NCBI GenBank assembly: GCA_025965125.1
Contig: JAOPXM010000094.1
Coordinates: 1-50,456 of the forward strand
Direction: 5' to 3'
Length of the DNA: 50,456 nt
DNA from: Nocardioides sp.
GTDB taxonomy: Bacteria > Actinomycetota > Actinomycetes > Propionibacteriales > Nocardioidaceae
The position numbers were made by a program, and so were the translations under genes. Within the stretch, counting starts at the first letter, position 1, and the number at the start of each line of letters is the position of its first letter. Under the pieces are notes generated by a model. The model searched no databases and was not told the DNA's origin. It saw only the letters and a list, made by a program, of their open reading frames with translations. This document shows, one piece after another, positions 33,948 to 43,751 of this stretch.

Positions 33948-34104
33948 TCACCCGGGCTGCCCGCTGCGGACCGATGGGATGTATGTCATCGGCACCAATT
34001 CGAAGATGCCGGCGACCAGCACCACGAGGCCACGCCATCCGGTCCATCCAGACAGGAAGGGAGGTGGCAGGCAAAGAGCCCGCCGCCACGTGGGTCATGG
34101 TCAT
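33948..34104 (-). pseudogene. Small membrane protein gene, apparently frameshifted
   Basis: An ATG at 34104 with GGGAGA upstream opens MTMTHVAAGSLPATS. One base later in phase, from about 34055 downwards, the frame reads SGWTGWRGLVVLVAGIFELV and then PMTYIPSVRSGQPG before a TGA at 33948, with GC-rich third positions and a clear membrane helix. Joining the two needs a +1 shift near a C-rich run (CTCCCTTCC). Without it, the first frame runs on to a 73-codon ORF (34152 to 33931) that overlaps the next gene. Frameshift mutation, sequence error and programmed shift all remain possible. Confidence 0.35.
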
Positions 34105-34154
34105 CACTTCTCCCGCCCCGAGAAGCAACGCGCGCCTCCTAGCGCGCTTCATTT

Positions 34155-34171
34155 ATTCAGGTAACCTGAAT
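34155..34171. promoter_or_regulatory. MarR operator-like palindrome
   Basis: ATTCAGGTAACCTGAAT is an inverted repeat with perfect 8-bp arms and a 1-bp centre, AT-richer than its surroundings. It lies 23 bp before the marR ATG, and TACTCT (34171-34176) at its edge is a likely -10 box for marR, so binding would block transcription. The other side faces the small membrane protein genes. Confidence 0.7.
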
Positions 34172-34194
34172 ACTCTGCCGACCCGGAGTTGTCA

Positions 34195-34620
34195 ATGGAG
34201 AAGCAACTGAACACGGTTTCGATGCTGGGCCAGGCCTACAGCCTGCTCGGCTTCCAGATCGTTGAGGGTGTGGTGGGGGCCGGCTATCCGCAGAAGCCCA
34301 AGCACTCCGCCGTCTTCGCCCAGATCTCTCCCGCCGGCTCGCGGCTCACCGAGCTGGCGCGGAAGGCCAACATGAGCCCTCAGGCCATGGGCGAGCTTGT
34401 CGACGAGCTCGTGGACATGGGGTACGTCGTCCGTCGTCCCGACCCCGACGACGGCCGGGCGAAGCTCATCCTTCTCACCAAACGTGGCCGGGGCGCCGTG
34501 GCGGCCGGGCGTCAGACGATCGAGGGGATCGAGGAGCAGGTGACCGAGATCCTGGGCCAGCGCGGGCACCGGGAGCTCCGACGGCTGCTTTCGAAGCTGC
34601 TCGACGCTACGGATGCCTGA
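34195..34620 (+). CDS. MarR family transcriptional regulator
   Basis: A 141-residue regulator with the MarR winged helix: GSRLTELARKANMSPQAMGELVDELVDMGYV is the recognition region and RRPDPDDGRAKLILLTKRG the wing. Helices at both ends form the dimer. GGAG lies 6 nt before the ATG. A strong palindrome overlaps its own predicted -10 box, so autorepression is expected, with the divergent small membrane protein genes as probable targets. The inducing ligand is unknown. Confidence 0.9.
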   Translation: MEKQLNTVSMLGQAYSLLGFQIVEGVVGAGYPQKPKHSAVFAQISPAGSRLTELARKANMSPQAMGELVDELVDMGYVVRRPDPDDGRAKLILLTKRGRGAVAAGRQTIEGIEEQVTEILGQRGHRELRRLLSKLLDATDA

Positions 34621-34850
34621 CGCGGCCGCGGCGGACAGGATGAGGGAGCGCGTGACCGTCATCGTGGGACATTCGCAGCACAGTCTGGCCGCGGCGTCGC
34701 TTGCGAACGACAAGGCCCAGCGCACTCGCGGCGGCGATGAGGTTGGCCTTGATGAGCTGGAGGTCGTTGAACTTCGCCTCGATCTCAACGACCTTGGCTG
34801 AGGCGCGTGCCGGCAGGCGGAGGTCCGTCCCGTAGCCGCATCTGAGGACT
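34607..34850 (-). other. Region with a coding-like minus-strand frame lacking a start
   Basis: Between marR and the DUF1801 gene there are 259 bp without a confident gene. On the minus strand a frame ending at 34607 reads AKVVEIEAKFNDLQLIKANL and then IAAASALGLVVRKRR, with GC-rich third positions, but it has no ATG or GTG start and runs out of phase into upstream sequence. It may be a remnant. A 62-codon plus-strand frame at 34613 is less protein-like. Confidence 0.25.
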
Positions 34851-34866
34851 TCATACGCACGCTGGG

Positions 34867-34872
34867 TAGGGT
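34867..34872 (+). promoter_or_regulatory. -10 box of leaderless promoter for the DUF1801 gene
   Basis: TAGGGT, 7 nt before the ATG at 34880, without a ribosome binding site. Confidence 0.6.
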
Positions 34873-34879
34873 CCGTGTC

Positions 34880-35221
34880 ATGGCTGCAAGCTGGCGAGCT
34901 GACATCGTCGACCGGGTACGCACACTCATCGTCGAGGCCGAACCCGACGTCGTCGAGGAGGCGAAGTGGCGCAAGGCATCAAATCCGGATGGCGTGCCCA
35001 CCTTCGCCTGCTCGGGTCTGATTTGCACGGTCGAGACCTACAAGGACAAGGTGAAGATCACCTTCGCCAAGGGCGCCTCGCTCGCTGACCCAGGCACGCT
35101 GTTCAACGCGAGCCTCGACGCCGGCACGCGGCGTGCCATCGACATCTTCAGCGGCGACGAACTCGACGAAGCCGCGTTCGTCGGGCTGGTCCGTGAGGCG
35201 GTCGCGCTCAACCGCGCGTGA
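34880..35221 (+). CDS. DUF1801 (YdhG-like) family protein
   Basis: A 113-residue protein of the DUF1801 fold: DRVRTLIVEAEPDVVEEAKWRKASN is the conserved start, followed by the ICTVETYKDKVKITFAKGA strands and the C-terminal helices. Members resemble iron-chaperone-like frataxin folds, but their role is not established. Leaderless ATG start. It is convergent with add, 9 nt between stops. Confidence 0.85.
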   Translation: MAASWRADIVDRVRTLIVEAEPDVVEEAKWRKASNPDGVPTFACSGLICTVETYKDKVKITFAKGASLADPGTLFNASLDAGTRRAIDIFSGDELDEAAFVGLVREAVALNRA

Positions 35222-35230
35222 CAGACAGCC

Positions 35231-36328
35231 CTACTCGGCCAACAGCGCGACGTAGCCCGGCTTGATGATGTTGTCGATGATCGCGAGCCGCTGGTCGAAC
35301 GGCAGGAACGCCGACTTCATCGCGTTGATCGTGAACCAGCGCAGGTCGGTCAGGTTGTAGCCGAACGCGTCGACCAGCGCACACATCTCGTCGGTCATCG
35401 AGGTCTGACTCATCAGCCGGTTGTCGGTGTTGACAGTGACCCGGAACCGAAGCCGCTTGAGCAGCCCGATCGGGTGCTCGGCGATCGAAGGCGCGGCCCC
35501 GGTCTGGATGTTGGAGGCGGGACACATCTCGAGCGGGATGCGCTTGTCCCGCACGTACGCCGCGAGGCGTCCGAGCGTCACGTCGCCGTCCTCGTCGACG
35601 GTGATGTCGTCGATGATCCGGACCCCGTGCCCGAGCCGGTCCGCGCCGCACCACTGGATCGCCTGCCAGATCGAGGGCAGCCCGAACGCCTCACCGGCAT
35701 GGATGGTGAAGTGGGAGTTCTCGCGCTGGAGGTACTCGAACGCGTCGAGGTGCCGCGTGGGCGGGTAGCCCGCCTCGGCCCCCGCGATGTCGAAGCCGGC
35801 GACGCCCCGGTCGCGCCAGGCGATCGACAGCTCCGCGATCTCCATCGAGCGCGCCTGGTGGCGCATGGCCGTGAGCAGCTGGCGCACGATGATCCGGCCG
35901 CCCGCAGCCTGCGCCCCCTCGTCGAAGCCCTGCTGGACCGCCGCCACGACCTCGTCGAGGGTGAGCCCGTTGCTGACATGCTGCTCGGGGGCGTACCGCA
36001 CCTCGGCGTAGACCACCCCGTCGGCGGCGAGGTCCTCGACGCACTCGCGGGCCACCCGGGTGAGCGCAGGCCCGTTCTGCATCACCGCCACCGTGTGGTC
36101 GAAGGTCTCGAGGTAGCGCTCCAGCGACGCGGAGTTGGCCGCGTCCGCGAACCACTGCCCCAGCTCCGCCGCGGTCGTCACGGGCAGCTCGTGGCCGGCA
36201 TCGGGAGCGAGGTCGATGATGGTCTGCGGCCGAAGACCGCCGTCCAGGTGGTCGTGCAGGAGCACCTTGGGCGCCCGACGGACCTGGTCGCGAGTGGGGG
36301 CGATAGGTTCCGTCGAGAGGGCGCTCAT
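35231..36328 (-). CDS. add: Adenosine deaminase
   Basis: A 365-residue zinc amidohydrolase converting adenosine and deoxyadenosine to (deoxy)inosine, which punA can then split. Zinc ligands and catalytic residues are visible: LLHDHLDGG (HxH) near residue 25, [10 protein letters not shown] (His and Glu) near residue 208, RLGHGVRI near residue 230 and [18 protein letters not shown] near residue 310. The ATG at 36328 is preferred: AAGGAT lies upstream in a position that could act as ribosome binding site or as a -10 box 7 nt away; a second ATG 3 codons upstream is less likely. It is divergent from the MaoC-type gene 34 bp away. Confidence 0.95.
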   Translation of the reverse strand: MSALSTEPIAPTRDQVRRAPKVLLHDHLDGGLRPQTIIDLAPDAGHELPVTTAAELGQWFADAANSASLERYLETFDHTVAVMQNGPALTRVARECVEDLAADGVVYAEVRYAPEQHVSNGLTLDEVVAAVQQGFDEGAQAAGGRIIVRQLLTAMRHQARSMEIAELSIAWRDRGVAGFDIAGAEAGYPPTRHLDAFEYLQRENSHFTIHAGEAFGLPSIWQAIQWCGADRLGHGVRIIDDITVDEDGDVTLGRLAAYVRDKRIPLEMCPASNIQTGAAPSIAEHPIGLLKRLRFRVTVNTDNRLMSQTSMTDEMCALVDAFGYNLTDLRWFTINAMKSAFLPFDQRLAIIDNIIKPGYVALLAE

Positions 36329-36362
36329 GGGCGCCATCCTTGCATTCACGGAGGACGACACG

Positions 36363-36815
36363 ATGCGCAACTTCACCACCCTCGACGAGATCACGGCTGC
36401 AGCGGGCGAGGAGCTCGGCACCTCGGAGTGGGTGACCATCGAGCAGGACCGGGTCAACCAGTTCGCCGAGGCCACCGGCGACCACCAGTGGATCCACGTC
36501 GACGTCGAGCGGGCCAACGACGGGCCGTTCGGGGGCCCCATCGCCCACGGCTACCTGACGCTCTCGCTCATTCCCTGGCTCGGCAGCAAGGTGTTCTCGA
36601 TGGAGACCCCCGGTGCCAAGCTGAACTACGGCATCAACAAGGTCCGCTTCCCGAATCCGGTGCTCGTCGGCAAGCGGATCCGCTCCACCGTCACCCTCGG
36701 CGACGTCACCGACGTACCCGCCGGCAAGCAGGTCACCATCCGGCACCTCATCGAGATCGAGGACGAGGCCAAGCCCGCGTGCGTCGCCGAGATGGTCGTG
36801 CTGCTGCTTGCCTGA
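36363..36815 (+). CDS. MaoC-family (R)-specific enoyl-CoA hydratase-like protein
   Basis: A 150-residue single hot-dog-fold protein of the MaoC/NodN group. It has the catalytic pattern [14 protein letters not shown] (Asp and His) followed by [14 protein letters not shown]. Such enzymes add water to trans-2-enoyl-CoA. GGAGG lies 8 nt before the ATG. It sits between add and the nucleoside operon on the opposite strand, with no visible link to nucleosides. Its stop is only 6 nt from that of deoA. Confidence 0.9.
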   Translation: MRNFTTLDEITAAAGEELGTSEWVTIEQDRVNQFAEATGDHQWIHVDVERANDGPFGGPIAHGYLTLSLIPWLGSKVFSMETPGAKLNYGINKVRFPNPVLVGKRIRSTVTLGDVTDVPAGKQVTIRHLIEIEDEAKPACVAEMVVLLLA

Positions 36816-36821
36816 GCTCCC

Positions 36822-38108
36822 TCAGCTGACCCGGTCGATGACCAGAGCCCCCGGCTCGTACGTCGTGCCCGGGGCGCCGATGTCGTAGCCACCCTGGAGC
36901 GAGGCCAGCGCCCGGGTGAAGCGGGTCTCGTCGTCGCTCAACAGGGTGAACAACGGCTCGCCCTCGCGCACCTGGTCGCCCGGCCGCGCGTGCCAGACGA
37001 CCCCGGCACCGGCCTGCACCGGGTCCTCCTTACGGGCCCGGCCGGCCCCCAGCCGCCACGCTGCGAGCCCGACGGCCATCGCGTCGAGCCGGGTCAGCAC
37101 GCCGGTAGACGGCGCTGTCACGACGTGCGACTCGCGAGCCACAGGCAGTGCGGCGTCGGGATCGCCGTCCTGGGCGCGGATCATGGCCTTCCACACATCC
37201 ATCGCGGAGCCGTCGGCCAGTCGGTCCGCGGGATCCACGGCGTCACGACCGGCACCGGCCAGCATCTCGCGCGCCAGCGCCAGGGTCAGCTCGACCACGT
37301 CGGCAGGCCCGCCACCGGAGAGCACCTCCACGGACTCCGCGACCTCCACTGCGTTGCCGGCGGCCAACCCCAGGGGCGTCGACATGTCGGTGAGCAGGGC
37401 AACCGTGTGGACGCCGGCGTCCTTGCCCAGCGCCACCATCGTCTCGGCCAGCTCCCGCGCCCTCGCCACGTCCTTCATGAAGGCGCCTGTGCCGACCTTC
37501 ACGTCGAGCACCAACGCGCCGGTGCCCTCCGCGATCTTCTTGCTCATGATCGACGACGCGATCAGCGGGATCGCCTCGACCGTGCCGGTCACGTCACGCA
37601 GCGCGTAGAGCTTCTTGTCCGCAGGCGCCAGCTGGTCGCCCGCCGCACAGATGACTGCGCCCACGGACTCGAGCTGGTCGAACATCTCCGTGTTGGACAG
37701 GGCCGCCCGCCAGCCCGGGATGGACTCCAGCTTGTCGAGCGTCCCGCCCGTGTGGCCCAGGCCGCGCCCGGACAGCTGGGGCACGGCGACCCCGCACGCG
37801 GCGACGAGCGGAGCCAGGGGCAGGGTGATCTTGTCTCCCACTCCCCCGGTGGAGTGCTTGTCGGCGGTCGGCCGCGAGAGGCCTGAGAAGTCCATCCGCT
37901 CCCCCGAGGCGATCATCGCCTCGGTCCAGCGCGCGATCTCCCGGCGGTTCATCCCGTTGAGAAGAATCGCCATCGCGAGCGACGCCATCTGCTCGTCGGC
38001 GACAACGCCCTTCGTGTACGCGTCGATCACCCAGTCGATCTGGCCGTCGCTGAGCTCGCCGCCATCGCGCTTGGCGATGATCACCTCGACGGCGTCATGT
38101 TGCGTCAC
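36822..38108 (-). CDS. deoA: Thymidine (pyrimidine nucleoside) phosphorylase
   Basis: A 428-residue phosphorylase splitting thymidine/deoxyuridine (or pyrimidine nucleosides generally) into base and deoxyribose-1-phosphate. Family marks are the phosphate loop KHSTGGVGDK near residue 82, SGRGLGHTGGTLDKLESIPG near residue 112 and SSIMSKKIAEG near residue 185; length fits the family. The GTG start overlaps the P450 stop (GTGA), so it is the last gene of the transporter-salvage operon. Its product feeds the mutase and deoC. Confidence 0.95.
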   Translation of the reverse strand: MTQHDAVEVIIAKRDGGELSDGQIDWVIDAYTKGVVADEQMASLAMAILLNGMNRREIARWTEAMIASGERMDFSGLSRPTADKHSTGGVGDKITLPLAPLVAACGVAVPQLSGRGLGHTGGTLDKLESIPGWRAALSNTEMFDQLESVGAVICAAGDQLAPADKKLYALRDVTGTVEAIPLIASSIMSKKIAEGTGALVLDVKVGTGAFMKDVARARELAETMVALGKDAGVHTVALLTDMSTPLGLAAGNAVEVAESVEVLSGGGPADVVELTLALAREMLAGAGRDAVDPADRLADGSAMDVWKAMIRAQDGDPDAALPVARESHVVTAPSTGVLTRLDAMAVGLAAWRLGAGRARKEDPVQAGAGVVWHARPGDQVREGEPLFTLLSDDETRFTRALASLQGGYDIGAPGTTYEPGALVIDRVS

Positions 38109-39268
38109 GTAGCCCTGCCTCCCACTTTCACACGATGAAATCCGCGCAGCACGAACGTGCCGCGACTCTCCGGCTCGTCGGTCAGTGCCAGGTCCGGGAA
38201 CCTCGACCACAGGGACGACACCGACTCCGCCAGCTCCATGCGCGCCAGCGGCGCCCCGAGACAGAAGTGAACACCCACCCCGAACGCGAGGTGCGGGTTG
38301 GGGTCGCGCGCGACGTCGAACTCGTCGGCCCGGTCGAACACCGCCGGGTCGCGGTTGGCGGCACCCAGCAGCGCCGCGATCTTCTGGCCCTCCTCGACCA
38401 GGACGTCACCCATCGAGACGTCTTCGGTCGCGGTGCGCTCGAAGAGCTGCAACGCGGAGTCGAAGCGCAGCATCTCCTCGACGCAGGCAGGTACGTCGGG
38501 TCCGGGTCGCAGGCCGCGTTGCAGCATCGCGGTCAGCCCGTTGCCGAAGACATTGACCGACGCCTCGTGGCCGGCGTTGAGCAGCAGCACGACGGCTGCC
38601 ACGACCTCGTCAGCGGAGAGCTCGGTCGCGACCAGGTCGCTGATCAGGTCGTCGGTCGGCCGAGAGCGGCGCTCGGTGACCAGCTCACGCACCAGCGCTG
38701 CGAAGTCGGTCGCGGCGGAGACGGCCGCACCCACGACGGCGTCCGACGGCGCAACCTCGTACATCCGCACGATGGCCTGCGACCAGTCCCGCAGCGAGGA
38801 CGCATAGGAGCGGGGCACGCCGAGCAGATCGGCGATGACGAGCACGGGCAGCGGCTCCGCGTAGTCCCCGACGACGTCGAAGCCGGACGGGTCGACCTCG
38901 GCGAGCAGGTCGGCGGCGAGCTCACGGACCCGAGGCCGGAGCCTCTCGATGTGGCCGCGGTTGAACGCCGACGCCACCGGGCGACGCAAGCGGGTGTGCT
39001 CGGGCGGCTCGTTCTCCATCATCTGGTTGCGGTGCAGGAGGTTGAACGGCTCGAGCCGGTCGGCGGGCTGCCGGTCGGTCCAGATCCGGCCCAGGCGCCG
39101 ATCCCGCTGGACAGCGCTCACCGACGCGTGGTCGAACGTCAGGAACATGCCCGACGGCTCGTGCCAGGCCACTGGGTGTCGGGCTCGCTCCGCGGCGAAG
39201 TGCGGGTACGGGTCCGCGACGACCTCGGGCGAGGTCAGGTCAAGCGAGGTCGTCGGGACCGAACGCAT
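38105..39268 (-). CDS. Cytochrome P450
   Basis: A 387-residue soluble bacterial P450. The ExxR motif is in EEMLRF near residue 268, the heme loop is FGVGVHFCLGAPLAR near residue 335 with the Cys thiolate ligand, and the I-helix segment is LLNAGHEASVN near residue 230. The usual I-helix Thr after the acid is Ala here, followed by Ser; the same change in P450eryF shifts proton delivery to the substrate. The gene overlaps the end of cdd by 29 bp and the start of deoA by 4 bp, so it is firmly part of the operon. Substrate unknown; no ferredoxin gene is adjacent. Confidence 0.92.
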   Translation of the reverse strand: MRSVPTTSLDLTSPEVVADPYPHFAAERARHPVAWHEPSGMFLTFDHASVSAVQRDRRLGRIWTDRQPADRLEPFNLLHRNQMMENEPPEHTRLRRPVASAFNRGHIERLRPRVRELAADLLAEVDPSGFDVVGDYAEPLPVLVIADLLGVPRSYASSLRDWSQAIVRMYEVAPSDAVVGAAVSAATDFAALVRELVTERRSRPTDDLISDLVATELSADEVVAAVVLLLNAGHEASVNVFGNGLTAMLQRGLRPGPDVPACVEEMLRFDSALQLFERTATEDVSMGDVLVEEGQKIAALLGAANRDPAVFDRADEFDVARDPNPHLAFGVGVHFCLGAPLARMELAESVSSLWSRFPDLALTDEPESRGTFVLRGFHRVKVGGRAT

Positions 39269-39623
39269 CCGGCAGCACCTCGTCCATCCGCTTCACGCCC
39301 GACACCGTCAACAGGAGCAGGTCGGGTCCGCCGTTCTCGTGGAGGAGCTGCCGGCAGCGGCCGCACGGCATGATCACGTCGTGGTCGCGGTTGACGCACA
39401 CGAAGTGCGTGAGGCGGCCGCCGCCGCTGATGTGCAGCTGCGACACCAGCCCGCACTCCGCGCACAGGGCCACGCCGTACGCCGCATTCTCGACGTTGCA
39501 CCCGACCACCAGCCGGCCGTCGTCGACCAACGCGGCAGCACCCACCGGGAAATGGGAGTACGGCGCGTATGCGTGCCCCATCGCGACTGCGGCTTCGGCC
39601 TTGAGCGCCTCCCAGTCGAACAC
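39240..39623 (-). CDS. cdd: Cytidine deaminase
   Basis: A 127-residue zinc enzyme converting cytidine and deoxycytidine to uridine forms. Motifs: APYSHFPVGAA, GCNVENAAYG, ALCAE (catalytic Glu and first zinc Cys) and MPCGRCRQ (PCxxC). The GTG at 39623 is chosen since AGGGGAG lies 6 nt upstream and the length fits the family. A longer frame from GTG at 39659 overlaps the permease end. Its 3' end overlaps the P450 start by 29 bp. It supplies uridine/deoxyuridine for deoA. Confidence 0.95.
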   Translation of the reverse strand: MFDWEALKAEAAVAMGHAYAPYSHFPVGAAALVDDGRLVVGCNVENAAYGVALCAECGLVSQLHISGGGRLTHFVCVNRDHDVIMPCGRCRQLLHENGGPDLLLLTVSGVKRMDEVLPDAFGPDDLA

Positions 39624-39648
39624 AGAGCTCTCCCCTGGACCCGGCACG

Positions 39649-40917
39649 CTAACCGGCACTGCCCTTGCGATAGGTCTGCCCGTCGGCGGCCGGCATCCGC
39701 AGCCGTTGCGCCGCGAACGCGAGGACCAGCAGCGTGGCGACGTACGGCGTCATGCTCGTGAACTCACGCGGCACCTCGTCGGTGAACAGGTACCACAACA
39801 GGAACAGGACGCCGGCCCCGCCGAGCACCAGCCCGGAGGTCCGGTGTCCCCGCACGGCCTGCAGCACCGCGAACACGAGCAACGCGATCGCGACGAGCAG
39901 GAGAAGGGCATGGATCGTCGAGGAGTCCCGCAGCCGCAGGGAGTCGGTGTAGCCGAACATGCCGGACCCGAGCAGGATCCCGCCCGGACGCCAGTTGCCG
40001 AAGATCATCGCGGCCAGACCGATGTAGCCACGTCCGTTGGTCTGACCGGTGCTGAACCCGCTCGAGGCAACGAGCGCGAGGTAGCCACCGCCGAGCCCGG
40101 CGAACCCGCCCGAAACGACGACCGCGACGTACTTGTGCAGGAGCACGTTGACGCCGAGGCTCTCGGCCGCCTGCGGGTTCTCGCCGCAGGCGCGCAGCCG
40201 GAGTCCGAAGCTGGTGCGCCAGAGCACCCAGGCGGTCAGTGCCACCAGCACGAAGACGAGCAGGGTGATCGCCGAGATGGACGTCGTCAGGGCCGCGACC
40301 GTCCCGGCCAGGTCGGAGAGCACGAACCAGTGCTTGTCCGCGAGGTTGCCGGCCGCGTCGCTGAGGCCCGGAACCGTGAAGGACGGTGGCGACTCGAGTC
40401 CGCTCAGCTTGTTCTGCCCACCGGTGCCGCGTGAGGAGTTGAGGTCACTGAAGTAGGCCTCCGCGAGGAAGCTCGAGAGCCCCAGCCCGATGATGTTGAG
40501 GGCCACACCGGACACGATGTGGTCAACCCCGAATGTGACGGTCGCCAGTGCGTGCAGGAGACCGCCGAGGGCACCGAGGGCGATGGCGCCGAGGATCCCC
40601 GTCATCGGGCCGTACCAGTAGGTGAAGTACGCCGCACCCCAGGTGCCGAGGATCATCTGGCCCTCGAGACCGATGTTGACCACTCCGGCGCGCTCACTCC
40701 AGAGTCCACCGAGCGCCGCCAGCAGGATCGGGCACGTGGCGATCAGGGCGGCCCGGAGGCTGCCCGGGGAGTCGATCTCGTCGGCTCCCGTGATCACCCG
40801 GACGGCGGAGACCAGTGCGACGACGCCCACGGCGATGGCGACGTAGGTCCAGAGCCGGCGGTTCGGACGACCGGCCTTGGTCGAGGTCGCCTCCGGAGGC
40901 TGGGTCAGGGTCGTCAT
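39649..40917 (-). CDS. Nucleoside ABC transporter permease 2 (YufQ/NupC-like)
   Basis: A 422-residue membrane protein of the BPD_transp_2 permease family, with about ten hydrophobic segments. LWSERAGVVNIGLEGQMILG near residue 70 is the signature of the BMP-type nucleoside permeases, and FGLRLRACGENPQAAESLGV near residue 230 is the coupling-helix region. It is longer than most relatives because of extra loop segments at residues 150-180 and the C-terminal part. It starts inside the stop of permease 1 (ATGA). It forms the channel with the other permease. Confidence 0.93.
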   Translation of the reverse strand: MTTLTQPPEATSTKAGRPNRRLWTYVAIAVGVVALVSAVRVITGADEIDSPGSLRAALIATCPILLAALGGLWSERAGVVNIGLEGQMILGTWGAAYFTYWYGPMTGILGAIALGALGGLLHALATVTFGVDHIVSGVALNIIGLGLSSFLAEAYFSDLNSSRGTGGQNKLSGLESPPSFTVPGLSDAAGNLADKHWFVLSDLAGTVAALTTSISAITLLVFVLVALTAWVLWRTSFGLRLRACGENPQAAESLGVNVLLHKYVAVVVSGGFAGLGGGYLALVASSGFSTGQTNGRGYIGLAAMIFGNWRPGGILLGSGMFGYTDSLRLRDSSTIHALLLLVAIALLVFAVLQAVRGHRTSGLVLGGAGVLFLLWYLFTDEVPREFTSMTPYVATLLVLAFAAQRLRMPAADGQTYRKGSAG

Positions 40918-42022
40918 GCCGTCACCGCCTCGGCGTCGGAGGGTCGGTCGTCCTGGACGGTCGCGGTGACGTGGCGCTGCTCGAGCCGGGTCCGCCAGCG
41001 ACGCACGACCTCGTAGGCGATCACGATCGCGAGCACGATGATGCCCTGGGTGACCTGGACGATGTCCTTGGAGACGTCGACCCGTGCGAACTCGAGCTGG
41101 GTTGCCTGCTCGTTCAGGAACGCGAACAGCACTGCTCCGACGGCAATGCCCAGTGGTCGGTTGCGACCCAGCAGGGCGACCGCGATGCCGGTGAAGCCGA
41201 GCTGGGACTGGAAGACGCTGCCCGAGTAGTAGCCCGGGGAGGAGGCGTCGAACAGGTTCGGCAGCCAGATCAGCCCCGCCACGGCTCCCGACATCATCAT
41301 CGAGATCACGACCATGCGCGGGACCCGCACACCGGACGCGACGGCTGCCGACTCGCTCATGCCGGTTGCTCGCAGGTCGAAGCCGAACCTGGTCCGGCTG
41401 ATCACGAACCAGAAGAGCACCCCCATCACAACGGCGATCAGCGCAAGCGTCCAGACGGCCCCGTCTCGCTCGGCGAAGGGCAGGAATCCGCCGAACTGGC
41501 TGCTGTCCTCGAGGGGGGTGGTGCGGCGCCCGTCACCGGCTTTCTGCCCGTAGCGCTGGATGAAGTAGCCGACCACGAACACCGCGATCGAGTTGAGCAT
41601 GATCGTGGAGATGACCTCGCTGACGCCTCGGAAGACCTTCAGCAGGGCGGCGATCGCGGCCCAGGCGGCACCGGTCAGCATCGCGAGCAGGATCGCGACA
41701 ACGACATTGAGCAGCCCCGGCAGGAACGCCGCACCGGCGAAGACCGCCGCAACGTAGGAGGCGATGCGGTACTGGCCCTCGACGCCGATGTTGAACAGGT
41801 TCATGCGGAAGCCGATGGCCGCGGCCAGCCCGGACAGGAAGATCATCGACGACTGGTTGATGATGTTGACGAGGATGCGGTTCTCGGGCCAGGCGAGAAC
41901 CACCGACCAGAAGTCACTGGGAGAGCTGCCGACGAACGCCACGACGACGCTCGTGATGAGCATCGAGGCGATGAGTGCGACCAGGGGCGCCAGGACCACG
42001 GACCCGACCTTGACCAGGATCC

Positions 42023-42026
<4 letters not shown>
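40914..42026 (-). CDS. Nucleoside ABC transporter permease 1 (YufP/NupB-like)
   Basis: A 370-residue permease of the same family with nine or ten membrane segments. IGFRMNLFNIGVEGQYRIA near residue 70 is the family signature and FGFDLRATGMSESAAVASGV near residue 235 the coupling helix. The GTG start overlaps the ATPase stop (GTGA). It pairs with the following permease to form the transmembrane part of the importer. Confidence 0.93.
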
Positions 42027-43597
<1,571 letters not shown>

Positions 43598-43672
43598 GTC
43601 CCTCCTTGCGGGTGGAATCCGGCTGGTCGATCAGTCCGCGGAGCCGACATGTCGGCGTTGTCCAGGGCTGGG

Positions 43673-43719
43673 GACGGGCCCGGGGGGACACGCTATCGCG
43701 CACACCCCCCGGGCCCGTC
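43673..43719. terminator. Perfect 15-bp stem-loop between binding-protein and ATPase genes
   Basis: GACGGGCCCGGGGGG (43673-43687) pairs perfectly with CCCCCCGGGCCCGTC (43705-43719) around a 17-nt loop. It lies 33 nt after the BMP gene stop on the minus strand and about 75 nt before the ATPase ATG. No T tract follows in that direction. It probably works as a partial terminator or 3' mRNA stabiliser within the operon. Confidence 0.75.
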
Positions 43720-43751
43720 GATACTCCGGGTCCCGGCTTGTCAGCCGAGGG

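Noticed and set aside
34613-34801. 62-codon plus-strand gene after marR
   Set aside because: Overlaps the marR stop without a ribosome binding site, its sequence has no protein-like pattern, and the opposite strand looks more coding.
36806-36833. Terminator between the MaoC-type gene and deoA
   Set aside because: Only a 5-bp CTGAG/CTCAG stem with a 4-nt loop is present, too weak to call.
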